The notes under the pieces are model-generated. The model was not told where the DNA came from. It made no database searches and worked only from the letters and a program-made list of their open reading frames with translations. Shown one piece after another: positions 17,053 through 26,260 of a stretch of DNA of 64,000 nt. The number at the start of each line of letters is the position of its first letter. Position 1 is the stretch's first letter. The translations under genes and the position numbers were made by a program. This DNA comes from Hydrogenophilales bacterium. GTDB lineage: Bacteria > Pseudomonadota > Gammaproteobacteria > Burkholderiales > Thiobacillaceae. The DNA is taken from the NCBI GenBank assembly GCA_016195805.1, contig JACPYT010000015.1, positions 143,449-207,448 on the forward strand. The letters are read 5' to 3'.

Positions 17053-17841
17053 CTAGGGTTGCGCAATCAGCCGCTGCACCACGGCCCCCGCCAGCATCAG
17101 CCCGAACAGCGGCGGCATGTAGCTGATGGTGCCGTTGACCGCGCGGGCGCGCCCGCGCCCCTCGACCGGCTGCGGCGGCAAGGGCGCGCGCCCGGGCTCG
17201 TCGGAAAACACGGTGAGCACGCCTTTGGGAATGCCACGCTTCCTGAGCCGCTTGCGCATCACCGAGGCGAGCGGGCACATTTCGGTCTTCGAAATGTCGG
17301 CGATCCGGATGCGGGTGGGGTCGAGCTTGTTGCCGGCCCCCATGCTGGAGGCGACCTTGAGGCCGCGCTCGACGCTGCTGGCGACCAGCGCGACCTTGCA
17401 GTTGAGCGAGTCGATGCAGTCGATGACGAAATCGACGTCGGCCGGCACGATGTCGGCCACGGTTTCCGGAATCAGGAATTCCCGGATCACGCTGAGTTCG
17501 CACTCAGGGTTGATGTCACGGATGCGCGCCGCCATCAGTTCCGCTTTCGGCTGCCCCACGGTGGAGAGCAGCGCAGGCAACTGGCGGTTGATGTTCGACA
17601 CGGCGACCACATCGTGGTCGATCAAGGTCAGCCGTCCCACCCCGGCACGCGCCAGCGCCTCGGCGCAATACGATCCGACCCCGCCCAGCCCCGCCACCAG
17701 CACGTGCGCACGGGCAAGCCGCGCCTGCTCGCCGGCATCGAGCAGAATCCGGGTGCGTTCAAATTGCGGCAGCAGTGCTGCGTCTATACGATCTTTCACG
17801 GGATTTATCCCATCGAAAGTCGGAGTCTCCTTGTGAGGCAT
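17053..17841 (-). CDS. tcdA: tRNA threonylcarbamoyladenosine dehydratase (ThiF/E1-like)
   Basis: E1-like enzyme that cyclises t6A37 to ct6A on tRNAs. The ATP-binding Rossmann motif is GLGGVGSYCAEALARAGVG near residue 50. DHDVVAVSNINRQLPAL and FVIDCIDSLNCKVAL follow, and the Cys of KTEMCPLASVMRKRLR near 190 is conserved. The start is uncertain. The ATG at 17841 and a GTG at 17799 (VKDRIDAALLPQF) both lie in or against repeat copy 2. The protein part similar to the family begins near DAALLPQFERTR. Confidence 0.88.
   Translation of the reverse strand: MPHKETPTFDGINPVKDRIDAALLPQFERTRILLDAGEQARLARAHVLVAGLGGVGSYCAEALARAGVGRLTLIDHDVVAVSNINRQLPALLSTVGQPKAELMAARIRDINPECELSVIREFLIPETVADIVPADVDFVIDCIDSLNCKVALVASSVERGLKVASSMGAGNKLDPTRIRIADISKTEMCPLASVMRKRLRKRGIPKGVLTVFSDEPGRAPLPPQPVEGRGRARAVNGTISYMPPLFGLMLAGAVVQRLIAQP
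17786..17839. repeat. Double-hairpin repeat, copy 2
   Basis: 54 bp from ATACGATC to GAGGC. Hairpin 1 is GGGAT-TT-ATCCC (17800-17811) and hairpin 2 is GTCTC-CTTGT-GAGGC (17825-17839), joined by ATCGAAAGTCGGA. Compared with copy 1 the stems differ on both sides while pairing is kept. It covers the start region of tcdA. Confidence 0.85.
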
Positions 17842-17857
17842 CGGCTAAAATCTCCCC

Positions 17858-18058
17858 ATGATGAAATGGCTGGTGACACTCGTTCTGGCGTTATTGGTAT
17901 TGGGCCTGCTCACGCCCTGGCTCAACCGCCTGGGGCTGGGCCGGCTGCCTGGCGATATTCAGGTCCGACATAAACGAGGCGTATTCTACTTCCCCTTCGC
18001 CAGCGTCATTCTCACGTCGCTGGCGCTCTCGCTGCTCGTCCATCTGTTCGGCCGATGA
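17858..18058 (+). CDS. DUF2905 family membrane protein
   Basis: 66 residues with two hydrophobic segments (LVTLVLALLVLGLLTPWL and FASVILTSLALSLLVHLF) around the signature RLPGDIQVRHKRGVFYFP. That pattern is typical of DUF2905 inner-membrane proteins of unknown role. It is divergent from tcdA and followed by greB 34 bases later. Confidence 0.85.
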   Translation: MMKWLVTLVLALLVLGLLTPWLNRLGLGRLPGDIQVRHKRGVFYFPFASVILTSLALSLLVHLFGR

Positions 18059-18092
18059 ACAAGGCGCCTGCCCAAAGGATGCCTTATCCCAA

Positions 18093-18653
18093 ATGAATAA
18101 AGCCTTCGTCAAGGAAACCGACGCTGCGGACGCCGACGAGGACGACCTCGCCGCGCCGGCGCTGCCTGCCGGGTCGAAGAATTACATGACGCCCGCGGGC
18201 TACGCGCAGCTTGATGCCGAATTCAACCAGCTGTGGAAGGTCGAGCGCCCCAGGCTGGTGGAAACCATCTCCTGGGCGGCAAGCAACGGCGACCGCTCGG
18301 AAAACGGCGACTACATCTACGGCAAGAAGCGGCTGCGCGAGGTCGATCGCCGCATCCGTTTTTTATCCAAGCGACTGGAACACGCCGAGGTCGTCGACCC
18401 CGCCCGGCGCGAAGCCACCGACCAGGTGTTCTTCGGCGCCACCGTCACGGTCGCCGATCAGGACGGCATCGAGGCCACCTACGCCATCGTCGGCATCGAC
18501 GAGGCCGACGCCGGGCGCGGCCGCATCGCGTGGATCTCGCCGATGGCGCGCGCGCTGCTGAAGGCGCGCGAAGGCGACACCGTCAGCGTGCAGACGCCGG
18601 AAGGACGACGCGAGGTGGAAATCGTCGAAGTGCGCTACCAGGCGATCGATTGA
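18093..18653 (+). CDS. greB: Transcription elongation factor GreB
   Basis: Rescues backtracked RNA polymerase by stimulating transcript cleavage. The N-terminal coiled coil contains YMTPAGYAQLDAEFNQLW and SNGDRSENGDYIYGKKRLREVDRR, the GreB-type tip with acidic Asp/Glu. The C-terminal FKBP-like domain ends SVQTPEGRREVEIVEVRYQ. At 186 residues it is longer than the 158 of E. coli because of an acidic N-terminal extension (KETDAADADEDDLAAPALPAG). Confidence 0.93.
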   Translation: MNKAFVKETDAADADEDDLAAPALPAGSKNYMTPAGYAQLDAEFNQLWKVERPRLVETISWAASNGDRSENGDYIYGKKRLREVDRRIRFLSKRLEHAEVVDPARREATDQVFFGATVTVADQDGIEATYAIVGIDEADAGRGRIAWISPMARALLKAREGDTVSVQTPEGRREVEIVEVRYQAID

Positions 18654-18675
18654 GCGGAGTGCGCGCGTTGTCGTG

Positions 18676-18702
18676 TCCCCTGCTCGGTCAATACCGAGGG
18701 GG
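18676..18702 (+). terminator. Hairpin after greB
   Basis: CCCCTGCTCGGT and ACCGAGGGGG can pair with a small bulge about 25 bases after the greB stop. There is no T run, so termination here is only suggested. Confidence 0.3.
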
Positions 18703-18863
18703 ATGTCAACAGAAAAAAGGAAGTTCATTCCATTACAGGGAAGGGCTTTCCTTCGGCCTAAGCAGCCGTGTAAGGGCAGATCGGTCGCCCTGTTCACGAT
18801 TCATATTTGTGCAATGCGGTGTGTCTAAGCTGGCCTACAAGACAAACCACATTCCTTGCCACC

Positions 18864-20138
18864 ATGAATATGCTGCGCGCCCTGCGGCACCGGAATTTCC
18901 GCCTGTTCTTTTTTGGGCAAGGCACATCCCTGATCGGAACCTGGATACAGCAAGCCGCGATGAGTTGGCTGGTATATCGTCTCACGGGTTCAACCCTGCT
19001 GCTTGGATTCACTGCCTTCGCAGGGCAGATTCCCATCTTGCTGCTGGCGCCCGTTGCGGGTGTTTGGTCTGACCGGTTCGATCGCCGGAAACTATGGTTG
19101 GGCACGCAGGTGCTATCCTTGCTGCAGGCATTGGCGTTGGCAGGACTGGCCTTCAGCGGTTTCGTGGCGGTCTGGCACATTGTGGTCATGGCGGTCCTGC
19201 TGGGCATCATCACAGCCTTTGAAACACCCATTCGCCAGTCCATGATGACTCACATGGTGGATGACCAGAGCGACCTTACCAATGCGATCGCCCTCAACTC
19301 TTTCACGGTCAACGTCGCGAGGCTCCTCGGTCCGACCATCGCTGGGCTTGTAATCGCGCTTGTAGGCGAGGCTACCTGTTTTCTATTGAACGGTCTGTCT
19401 TACGTGGCCGTTATCGTCGCACTGCTCAGCATGCGCGTATCGCAGGAGCGCAGCTCAAAACATGGGGTCGCCTGCACCCTGAAGGACGGATTGGCGTACG
19501 CCTTCAACGCTGTGGAAATACGCGGCTCATTGCTTTTCCTCGCCTTGGTGAGCTTCATGGCAACGCCCTATCTCGTCTTGCTCCCTGTTTACGCGAAAGA
19601 CGTGTTCCATGGGAGCGCGCAGACACTGGGCTTCCTCATGAGCTCTGCGGGCCTGGGCGCGATTGTTGGAACCGTCTTCTTGGCGTCGCGCAAGAATGTC
19701 GGAAAGCTGCGGAGTGTCACCCTGCTGGCGGGAACGTGTGCGGGCATTGCCCTCATGGGTTTCGCCTTGTCGACAACTCTCTGGGTATCGTTACTGCTGA
19801 TGGGGCTCGTGGGGTTTGGGGTCGTAGTCACCGCAGCGTCTACCAATATGTCGTTGCAGACGGCCGTCGAAGGACGCTTCCGCGGGCGCGTGATGGCAAT
19901 GTATACGATTGCCTATCTCGGCGTGTCGCCCCTTGGCGGCCTCGCCGCGGGCGTGCTGGCCGATCACATTGGCACGCCCGATGCGCTGTTTACGGGTGGT
20001 CTGCTCTGCGCGCTGGGCGGCCTTGCCTTTTCGCGCAACCTTCTACGTGACCTCGTGCGTGCACCATTCCGGCAAGGTCAACGAAACGGGGCACGTCGCC
20101 TCGATCTGGGTGCCCCGACCACGGTGATGCCCGCGTAA
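18864..20138 (+). CDS. MFS transporter (EntS-like exporter)
   Basis: 424-residue inner-membrane carrier with about 12 hydrophobic segments. The start MNMLRALRHRNFRLFFFGQGTSLIGTWIQQAAMSWLVYRLTG is typical of the MFS-3 (enterobactin exporter EntS-like) family, and WSDRFDRRKLW is the loop 2-3 motif A. The ATG at 18864 fits these N-termini better than the one at 18807. Base composition is somewhat less GC-rich than its neighbours. It stands alone with weak flanking signals, so a later arrival is possible. The substrate is unknown. Confidence 0.85.
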   Translation: MNMLRALRHRNFRLFFFGQGTSLIGTWIQQAAMSWLVYRLTGSTLLLGFTAFAGQIPILLLAPVAGVWSDRFDRRKLWLGTQVLSLLQALALAGLAFSGFVAVWHIVVMAVLLGIITAFETPIRQSMMTHMVDDQSDLTNAIALNSFTVNVARLLGPTIAGLVIALVGEATCFLLNGLSYVAVIVALLSMRVSQERSSKHGVACTLKDGLAYAFNAVEIRGSLLFLALVSFMATPYLVLLPVYAKDVFHGSAQTLGFLMSSAGLGAIVGTVFLASRKNVGKLRSVTLLAGTCAGIALMGFALSTTLWVSLLLMGLVGFGVVVTAASTNMSLQTAVEGRFRGRVMAMYTIAYLGVSPLGGLAAGVLADHIGTPDALFTGGLLCALGGLAFSRNLLRDLVRAPFRQGQRNGARRLDLGAPTTVMPA

Positions 20139-20143
20139 TCTGC

Positions 20144-20332
20144 TTAAATGGCGCCGTCCTTGCGCGTGCAGAGTTCCGAGCCGCGTTCGTACGCGATGAG
20201 CGAGGGGTCCAGCTGATGGATCAAACCGCCCCGGCTTGGTGGGCGAGCGTAAGCCACAGGATTCGCGTCCACTTTGGCCGAGGTGCGGCCGATCCGAACG
20301 GTTGAGAAGAAGGCCTGCTCAGAGACTGATCA
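20144..20332 (-). pseudogene. Possible remnant of a minus-strand coding sequence
   Basis: A 62-codon open stretch on the - strand has no ATG and stops at both ends. It would read ...VRIGRTSAKVDANPVAYARP and end in RKDGAI. Its composition looks protein-like, but I cannot match it to a family. The rest of the gap (20139-20429) shows no gene or clear signal. Confidence 0.2.
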
Positions 20333-20429
20333 CGGACATCAATCAAACGATGTGATTGAAACATCCCGATGCAGTTCTGCCCATCAATTGACCCATCCAT
20401 TCACGCATTACGCCTGAACCCAGCCTGGC

Positions 20430-21272
20430 TCAATGCAACGCGCTGGCCAACAAGCGCCGATAGCGGCTCACCAGTTCGCCGCCGCCCAGCAGGTTGAATA
20501 CCGACAGCAGGGTCTTGCGGCCGATGTCATCCTCGAAGTCGCGGTCGCGGCGCACGATTTCCAGCAGTTGGTCCATGCCCGCTTCGTACTGCCCGGCGGC
20601 AACCAGAAGGTTGGCGAGCTTCAGCCGCGCGTCCAGGTCGTTTTCATTCGCCGCCACCCGCGCAAGCAGTGCGGCCTGGTCTTCGCCGGCCGCCCCCATG
20701 AACTGCAGGCGGGCCTTCAGGGCAGGCACACGCGGATCGACGTCCTCCGGCACGCTGCCGATCAGGCGACGGGCTTCCTCGGCCTCGTTCAGGTCGAGCA
20801 TGATTTCCGCCGCGTCGAGCCGCACGCCGAGGTGGCCGGGATCGATTTTCGAGGCCTCGGCCAGCAACTTCAGCGCGCCGGAAATATCGCCGGTCATGCG
20901 TGCAGTCGCTGCCTGCTGGCGCAGTTCGTCGGCCGGGCTGGGAATGAGGCGATCGAGGAAAGCCCGCACCTCGCCTTCCGGCAGCGCGCCGGAAAACTCG
21001 TCGACCGGCTCGCCGTTGACGAAGGCCTTGACGCTTGGAATGCCGCGCACGCCGTAGCGCGCGGCGAGTTCCTGGTTGTCGTCTGAATTGATCTTGGCAA
21101 GCAGGAACTTGCCGCCGTATTCGGCCGCAAGTTTCTCCAGGATGGGCTTGAGTGATTTGCACGGGCCGCACCAGGGCGCCCAGAAATCGACCACCACCGG
21201 GCGGTGCTTCGATTCCTCGAGAACGTGTTGCGTGAAATCGGCAAGGCCAACGTCGAGTGCATGTTCAGACAT
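20430..21272 (-). CDS. cnoX: Thioredoxin-TPR chaperedoxin
   Basis: 280 residues: an N-terminal thioredoxin domain (VVVDFWAPWCGPCKSLKPILEKL near residue 27) and a C-terminal TPR-like helical region from about 115 with the YbbN-type LLALVRRDRDFEDDIGRKTLL-like end. Known CnoX/YbbN proteins protect GroEL clients from oxidation. E. coli YbbN has lost the CGPC site, whereas this protein keeps it and may be redox-active. A GCGGAG ribosome-binding site precedes the ATG. Confidence 0.9.
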   Translation of the reverse strand: MSEHALDVGLADFTQHVLEESKHRPVVVDFWAPWCGPCKSLKPILEKLAAEYGGKFLLAKINSDDNQELAARYGVRGIPSVKAFVNGEPVDEFSGALPEGEVRAFLDRLIPSPADELRQQAATARMTGDISGALKLLAEASKIDPGHLGVRLDAAEIMLDLNEAEEARRLIGSVPEDVDPRVPALKARLQFMGAAGEDQAALLARVAANENDLDARLKLANLLVAAGQYEAGMDQLLEIVRRDRDFEDDIGRKTLLSVFNLLGGGELVSRYRRLLASALH

Positions 21273-21313
21273 GTGAACTCCGCTTCAATCTTTCGGGCCG
21301 CATCAATCCCCGC

Positions 21314-22825
<1,512 letters not shown>

Positions 22826-23587
22826 TCAGTGTCCTGCGTTGCTTGCCGCGCGCTGCGGGAAAACCAGGAGGCAGGCGAAGATGAACACGATGATCGCCGC
22901 CGATGCCGAGTAGCGGCTCAACGCCTCGCCGCCGGCGCTGGCCGGCTTGTCGAGAAAATCGCCCACCACCGCGCCCAGAGGGCGGCTCAGGATGAACGCG
23001 GCCCAGAACAGCAGGGTTCTCGAGATCTTCGTCCAGAAGTAGGCCGCGACCACCAGCGCCAGAAGCATGCTGAAAACAAGGGCGCCCCCGGCATAGCCCA
23101 GCCCCGCCGTATCAGCGGTCCAGTCGCCCAGCGCGGTGCCCAGCGTCTGCGAGAACATGATCGTGATCCAGTAAAACACCTCCGCCCTGGGCGAACGGAT
23201 GCTGTCGACGGCAATCGAGCCGAGGGTCCGGTACCAGATCGCCAGCGACGCCATCAACAAGGCAAACAGCAGCGATGCGCCGCCTGCATAGCCGATTCCG
23301 AGCGAACGATCGGCAAAGTCGGCCAGCGTCGTGCCGACGGTCGTCGTCGCAAGGATGGTCGTCCAGTAAAGCCAGGGACTGAACCGGTCGGCCTTGATCT
23401 GTGCGGCCACCATCACGATAAAAATCGCCGCGAATATCAGGGTGCCGCGCAGGTAGCCCAGGTTCATCGACATCGACACCGCGTCGCCGCCCGTCTCGCC
23501 CAGCGTCGTCGCGGCGATCTTGATGATCCAGAACATCAGCGTGACTTCGGGCACCTTGCTCAAGGCGTGTTCAACGGTCTGATTCAT
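22826..23587 (-). CDS. COG4705/DUF347 repeat membrane protein
   Basis: 253 residues with about seven membrane helices and repeats of the form KIxxTTLGETGGDAVSMSMNLGYLRGT, ILATTTVGTTLADFADRSLGIGYAGG and MFSQTLGTALGDWTADTAGLGYAGG. These are the DUF347 repeats of the COG4705 family, in which conserved Thr, Gly and Asp recur about every 65 residues. The internal repeats suggest a transporter or channel; no substrate is known for certain. It begins with MNQTVEHALSKVPEVT. Confidence 0.82.
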   Translation of the reverse strand: MNQTVEHALSKVPEVTLMFWIIKIAATTLGETGGDAVSMSMNLGYLRGTLIFAAIFIVMVAAQIKADRFSPWLYWTTILATTTVGTTLADFADRSLGIGYAGGASLLFALLMASLAIWYRTLGSIAVDSIRSPRAEVFYWITIMFSQTLGTALGDWTADTAGLGYAGGALVFSMLLALVVAAYFWTKISRTLLFWAAFILSRPLGAVVGDFLDKPASAGGEALSRYSASAAIIVFIFACLLVFPQRAASNAGH

Positions 23588-23852
23588 GGCTCATCTCTCC
23601 GGATTTGCGACAGGTTCAGCGGCAGCTGCGATCGTGCGACAAGCACTTGTGCGGAGAGTTCGCTCCCATGCAACCGGCATCGTTGCTGACGCCCCTTTCG
23701 CCCGTATGGCCGGTCCGGCCAGTCAGCGACACCGCCCCTCGATCGTTCCCGACAACCCGAATACGCATGGATGCATGGGCAGCGGCTTCATCGCCACCGC
23801 GCCATGACCGTTCGGCCGTGGCACCCCGCGCGGCACGCTCTACAATCCACGC

Positions 23853-24410
23853 ATGGATATTGTCGCCCTCATCGCGCAGTACGGCTACGTCGCCGTATTT
23901 CTCGGCGCCCTGTTCGAAGGCGAATCCGTGCTGTTGCTGGCCGGCTATGCGGCCCATCGCGGCTATCTCGATTTTGCCGTGCTGACGGGCGTGGCGGGGA
24001 TGGGCGCGATGACGGGCGACCAGTTCTTTTTCTGGCTCGGTCGCCGCCACGGTCAGACACTGCTGCTGCGCCGACCGGCCCTGCGTGGCAAGGTCGACCA
24101 TGCGCTCGATCTCATCCAGCGACACCCGGCGGGCGTCATTCTGGCGATGCGCTTCATGTGGGGCTTGCGCATCGCGCTGCCGGTCGCAGTCGGGCTGAGC
24201 GGCGTGACCCGCTGGCGCTTTTTCTGGCTCGATCTTGCCTCCGCCGCGTTGTGGGCCCCCTTGGTGGGCGGTGTCGGCTACCTGTTCGGGGCCCTGCTGA
24301 GCACCCATCTGGCCGTGCTGCATCGGATCGAACACTGGGTTATGCTCGGCTTCGTGGTCGCCGTGCTGGCCTTGCGCGGTTTTCTGCATTCACGTCATAC
24401 CCGATCATGA
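23853..24410 (+). CDS. DedA family membrane protein
   Basis: 185-residue DedA/VTT-like protein. GYVAVFLGALFEGESVLLLAGYAAHRGY is the N-terminal re-entrant motif with a conserved Glu. GDQFFFWLGRRHGQ and ILAMRFMWGLRIALPVAVGLSG carry the conserved Asp and Arg residues. Known members flip undecaprenyl phosphate or phosphatidylethanolamine, or support the proton gradient. It shares ATGA with the following DUF1345 gene. Confidence 0.88.
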   Translation: MDIVALIAQYGYVAVFLGALFEGESVLLLAGYAAHRGYLDFAVLTGVAGMGAMTGDQFFFWLGRRHGQTLLLRRPALRGKVDHALDLIQRHPAGVILAMRFMWGLRIALPVAVGLSGVTRWRFFWLDLASAALWAPLVGGVGYLFGALLSTHLAVLHRIEHWVMLGFVVAVLALRGFLHSRHTRS

Positions 24411-25087
24411 AACTGCTGCTGCCCTATCCGCACCGTGAGCTTCACCCCGTTGCCCGCCTGCGGGCATGGCACCGCTTGACGCTTGCGCTGACGCTCGGCG
24501 TTGCGGGTGCGGCATCGACGCAGGCCGCAGGCTGGGAAACCCGGCTGCTGGTCGGCTGGCTGGCCGGCAGCATGGCGTATCTGCTGCTGGTATGGTGGGG
24601 CGTGGGGCGGCTCGACATCGCCCATACCCGGCTGCGTGCGTCCAGCGAGGACCCCGGCGCCACCGCGCTGTATGTCGCGCTGGTCGCGGCGTCGTGGGTC
24701 AGCCTGATTGGCGTGCTGCTGGTCACCGATGCGGCCAAGACTTCGACGGGCATGGTGCGCGGATTGCACATCGGCCTCGCGCTCGGCGCGCTGGCATCGA
24801 CCTGGCTCCTGATCCAGACCCTGTTCGCGCTACGTTATGCGCGCCACTACTACCGGTCGCATGCGGGCAAGGACACGGGCGGCCTGGCGTTTCCCGGTGC
24901 GGCGCCGCGCTACGCCGATTTTGCGTATTTCGCGGCGGTCATCGGCATGACCTCGCAGGTAGCCGACGTCGCGATCACCACGACGGCGATGCGCCGGCTG
25001 GTGCTGGTGCACGGCCTGGTGTCGTTCGGCTTCAATCTGCTGGTGCTGGCGCTGACGATCAACCTCGTCGCCAGCGCGCTGGGGTAG
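24407..25087 (+). CDS. DUF1345 family membrane protein
   Basis: 226 residues with five or six hydrophobic segments. TRLLVGWLAGSMAYLLLVWWGVGRLD, WLLIQTLFALRYARHYY and DFAYFAAVIGMTSQVADVAITTTAMRR are the signature stretches of DUF1345. The function is unknown. The ATG overlaps the dedA-family stop, so the two membrane proteins are probably made together. Confidence 0.85.
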   Translation: MKLLLPYPHRELHPVARLRAWHRLTLALTLGVAGAASTQAAGWETRLLVGWLAGSMAYLLLVWWGVGRLDIAHTRLRASSEDPGATALYVALVAASWVSLIGVLLVTDAAKTSTGMVRGLHIGLALGALASTWLLIQTLFALRYARHYYRSHAGKDTGGLAFPGAAPRYADFAYFAAVIGMTSQVADVAITTTAMRRLVLVHGLVSFGFNLLVLALTINLVASALG

Positions 25088-25119
25088 GCGCGGTCAAACG
25101 CTGCGCCTATCGCGCTGAG

Positions 25120-25713
25120 TCAAACGGTTCGTCGATCTCGAACGGCCTGCGCCAGCGTGCCGCTGTCGACGTACTCAAGCTCGCCGCCGACCGGCACCCC
25201 GCGCGCCAGCCGGCTCACTTTCAAACCGCGCGCCTTCAGCAATTCGCCGATGGTGTGTGCGGTGGCCTCGCCTTCCGGGGTGAAGTTAGTCGCCAGGATC
25301 ACTTCCTCGACCACGCCGTCGAGCGCACGGCTGATCAGCCGGTCGAGATGGATCTCGCGCGGACCGATGCCGTCGAGCGGCGAGAGCCGCCCCATCAGCA
25401 CGAAATACAGGCCGCCGTAGCTTTGCGTGGCTTCCATCATGTTGAAGTCGGCCGGCATCTCGACCACCGCCAGCTGCCGCTTGTCGCGGTTCGGACTGGC
25501 GCACACCTCGCATACTTCAGCCTCGGAAAAGTTGTTGCACAGGCGGCAATGATGCAGGTGCGTCAGCGCATGGTTGAGCGCGCCCGCCAGCGCCTCCGCG
25601 CCGCGCCGGTCGCGCTGCAGCAGGTGATAGGCCATGCGCGCCGCCGACTTCGGGCCGACCCCGGGCAGCACGCGCAGGGCGGTGATCAGGTTTTCCAGCG
25701 CGGCAGGCTGCAC
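25120..25713 (-). CDS. recR: Recombination mediator protein RecR
   Basis: Works with RecF and RecO to load RecA on gapped DNA. The N-terminal HhH region [21 protein letters not shown] is followed by a zinc finger ([16 protein letters not shown] near residue 58) and a Toprim domain ([38 protein letters not shown]). The length is 197 residues. It is the last gene of dnaX-ebfC-recR, a conserved order. Confidence 0.96.
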   Translation of the reverse strand: MQPAALENLITALRVLPGVGPKSAARMAYHLLQRDRRGAEALAGALNHALTHLHHCRLCNNFSEAEVCEVCASPNRDKRQLAVVEMPADFNMMEATQSYGGLYFVLMGRLSPLDGIGPREIHLDRLISRALDGVVEEVILATNFTPEGEATAHTIGELLKARGLKVSRLARGVPVGGELEYVDSGTLAQAVRDRRTV

Positions 25714-25730
25714 GACGATGCCTTAAGCGT

Positions 25731-26057
25731 TCAGAACGGCAGCTTCATCCCTGGCGGAATCGGCAGGCCGGCGGTCACGCTGCCCATCTTTTCCTGTACC
25801 GTGGATTCGACCTTGCGCACCGCGTCGTTCACCGCCGCGGCCACCAGGTCTTCGAGCATTTCCTTGTCGTCGCCCATCAGGCTGGGATCGATGGTGACGC
25901 GGCGCACGTCGTACTTGCAGGTCATCACCACCTTGACCATGCCGGCGCCGCTCTGTCCCTCGATTTCGATTTCGGCCAGCTTGGCCTGCATCTTGGCCAT
26001 GTTTTCCTGCACCTGCTGGACCTGCTTCATCATGTTGCCGATGCCGCCCTTCATCAT
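25731..26057 (-). CDS. ebfC: YbaB/EbfC family nucleoid-associated protein
   Basis: 108-residue DNA-binding protein that forms dimers of tweezer shape. [31 protein letters not shown] is the N-terminal coiled coil and [29 protein letters not shown] the core. A TAGGAGAATC site sets the start at 26057 (or 26054, the next codon), not the upstream ATG at 26114. Element B abuts that ribosome-binding site. It lies between dnaX and recR. Confidence 0.93.
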   Translation of the reverse strand: MMKGGIGNMMKQVQQVQENMAKMQAKLAEIEIEGQSGAGMVKVVMTCKYDVRRVTIDPSLMGDDKEMLEDLVAAAVNDAVRKVESTVQEKMGSVTAGLPIPPGMKLPF

Positions 26058-26067
26058 GTTGATTCTC

Positions 26068-26260
26068 CTAGTGCCCTGAGTCGGGAATATGTTGATCGAG
26101 TGCCCGCATGGCACGCTGGCCGGATCGATGGAAATGTCGAAATCTTTCGCAGGCCAGGCGCAAACCGCAGCCAGGTTGGATACCTGGCGAGGATTTGCAA
26201 CGCCGCATGCGGAAGATTCTCGACATTTCCATTCGACATATTCCCGGCTCAGGGCACTAG
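26068..26260. mobile_element. MITE-like palindromic element B
   Basis: 193 bp with inverted ends CTAGTGCCCTGAGTCGGGAA and (reverse complement) CTAGTGCCCTGAGCCGGGAA. Similarity continues inward as ATATGTTGATCGA against ATATGTCGAATGG. Inside are hairpin GTGCC/GGCAC and a long stem GGAAATGTCGA/TCGACATTTCC continued by AATCTTTCGCA/TGCGGAAGATT and CCAGGT/ACCTGG. It shares TTGCAACGCCGCA and the GAATAwGTTGA-type end with element A. Its right end encodes the last dnaX codons and stop; its left end touches the ebfC ribosome-binding site. Confidence 0.78.
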
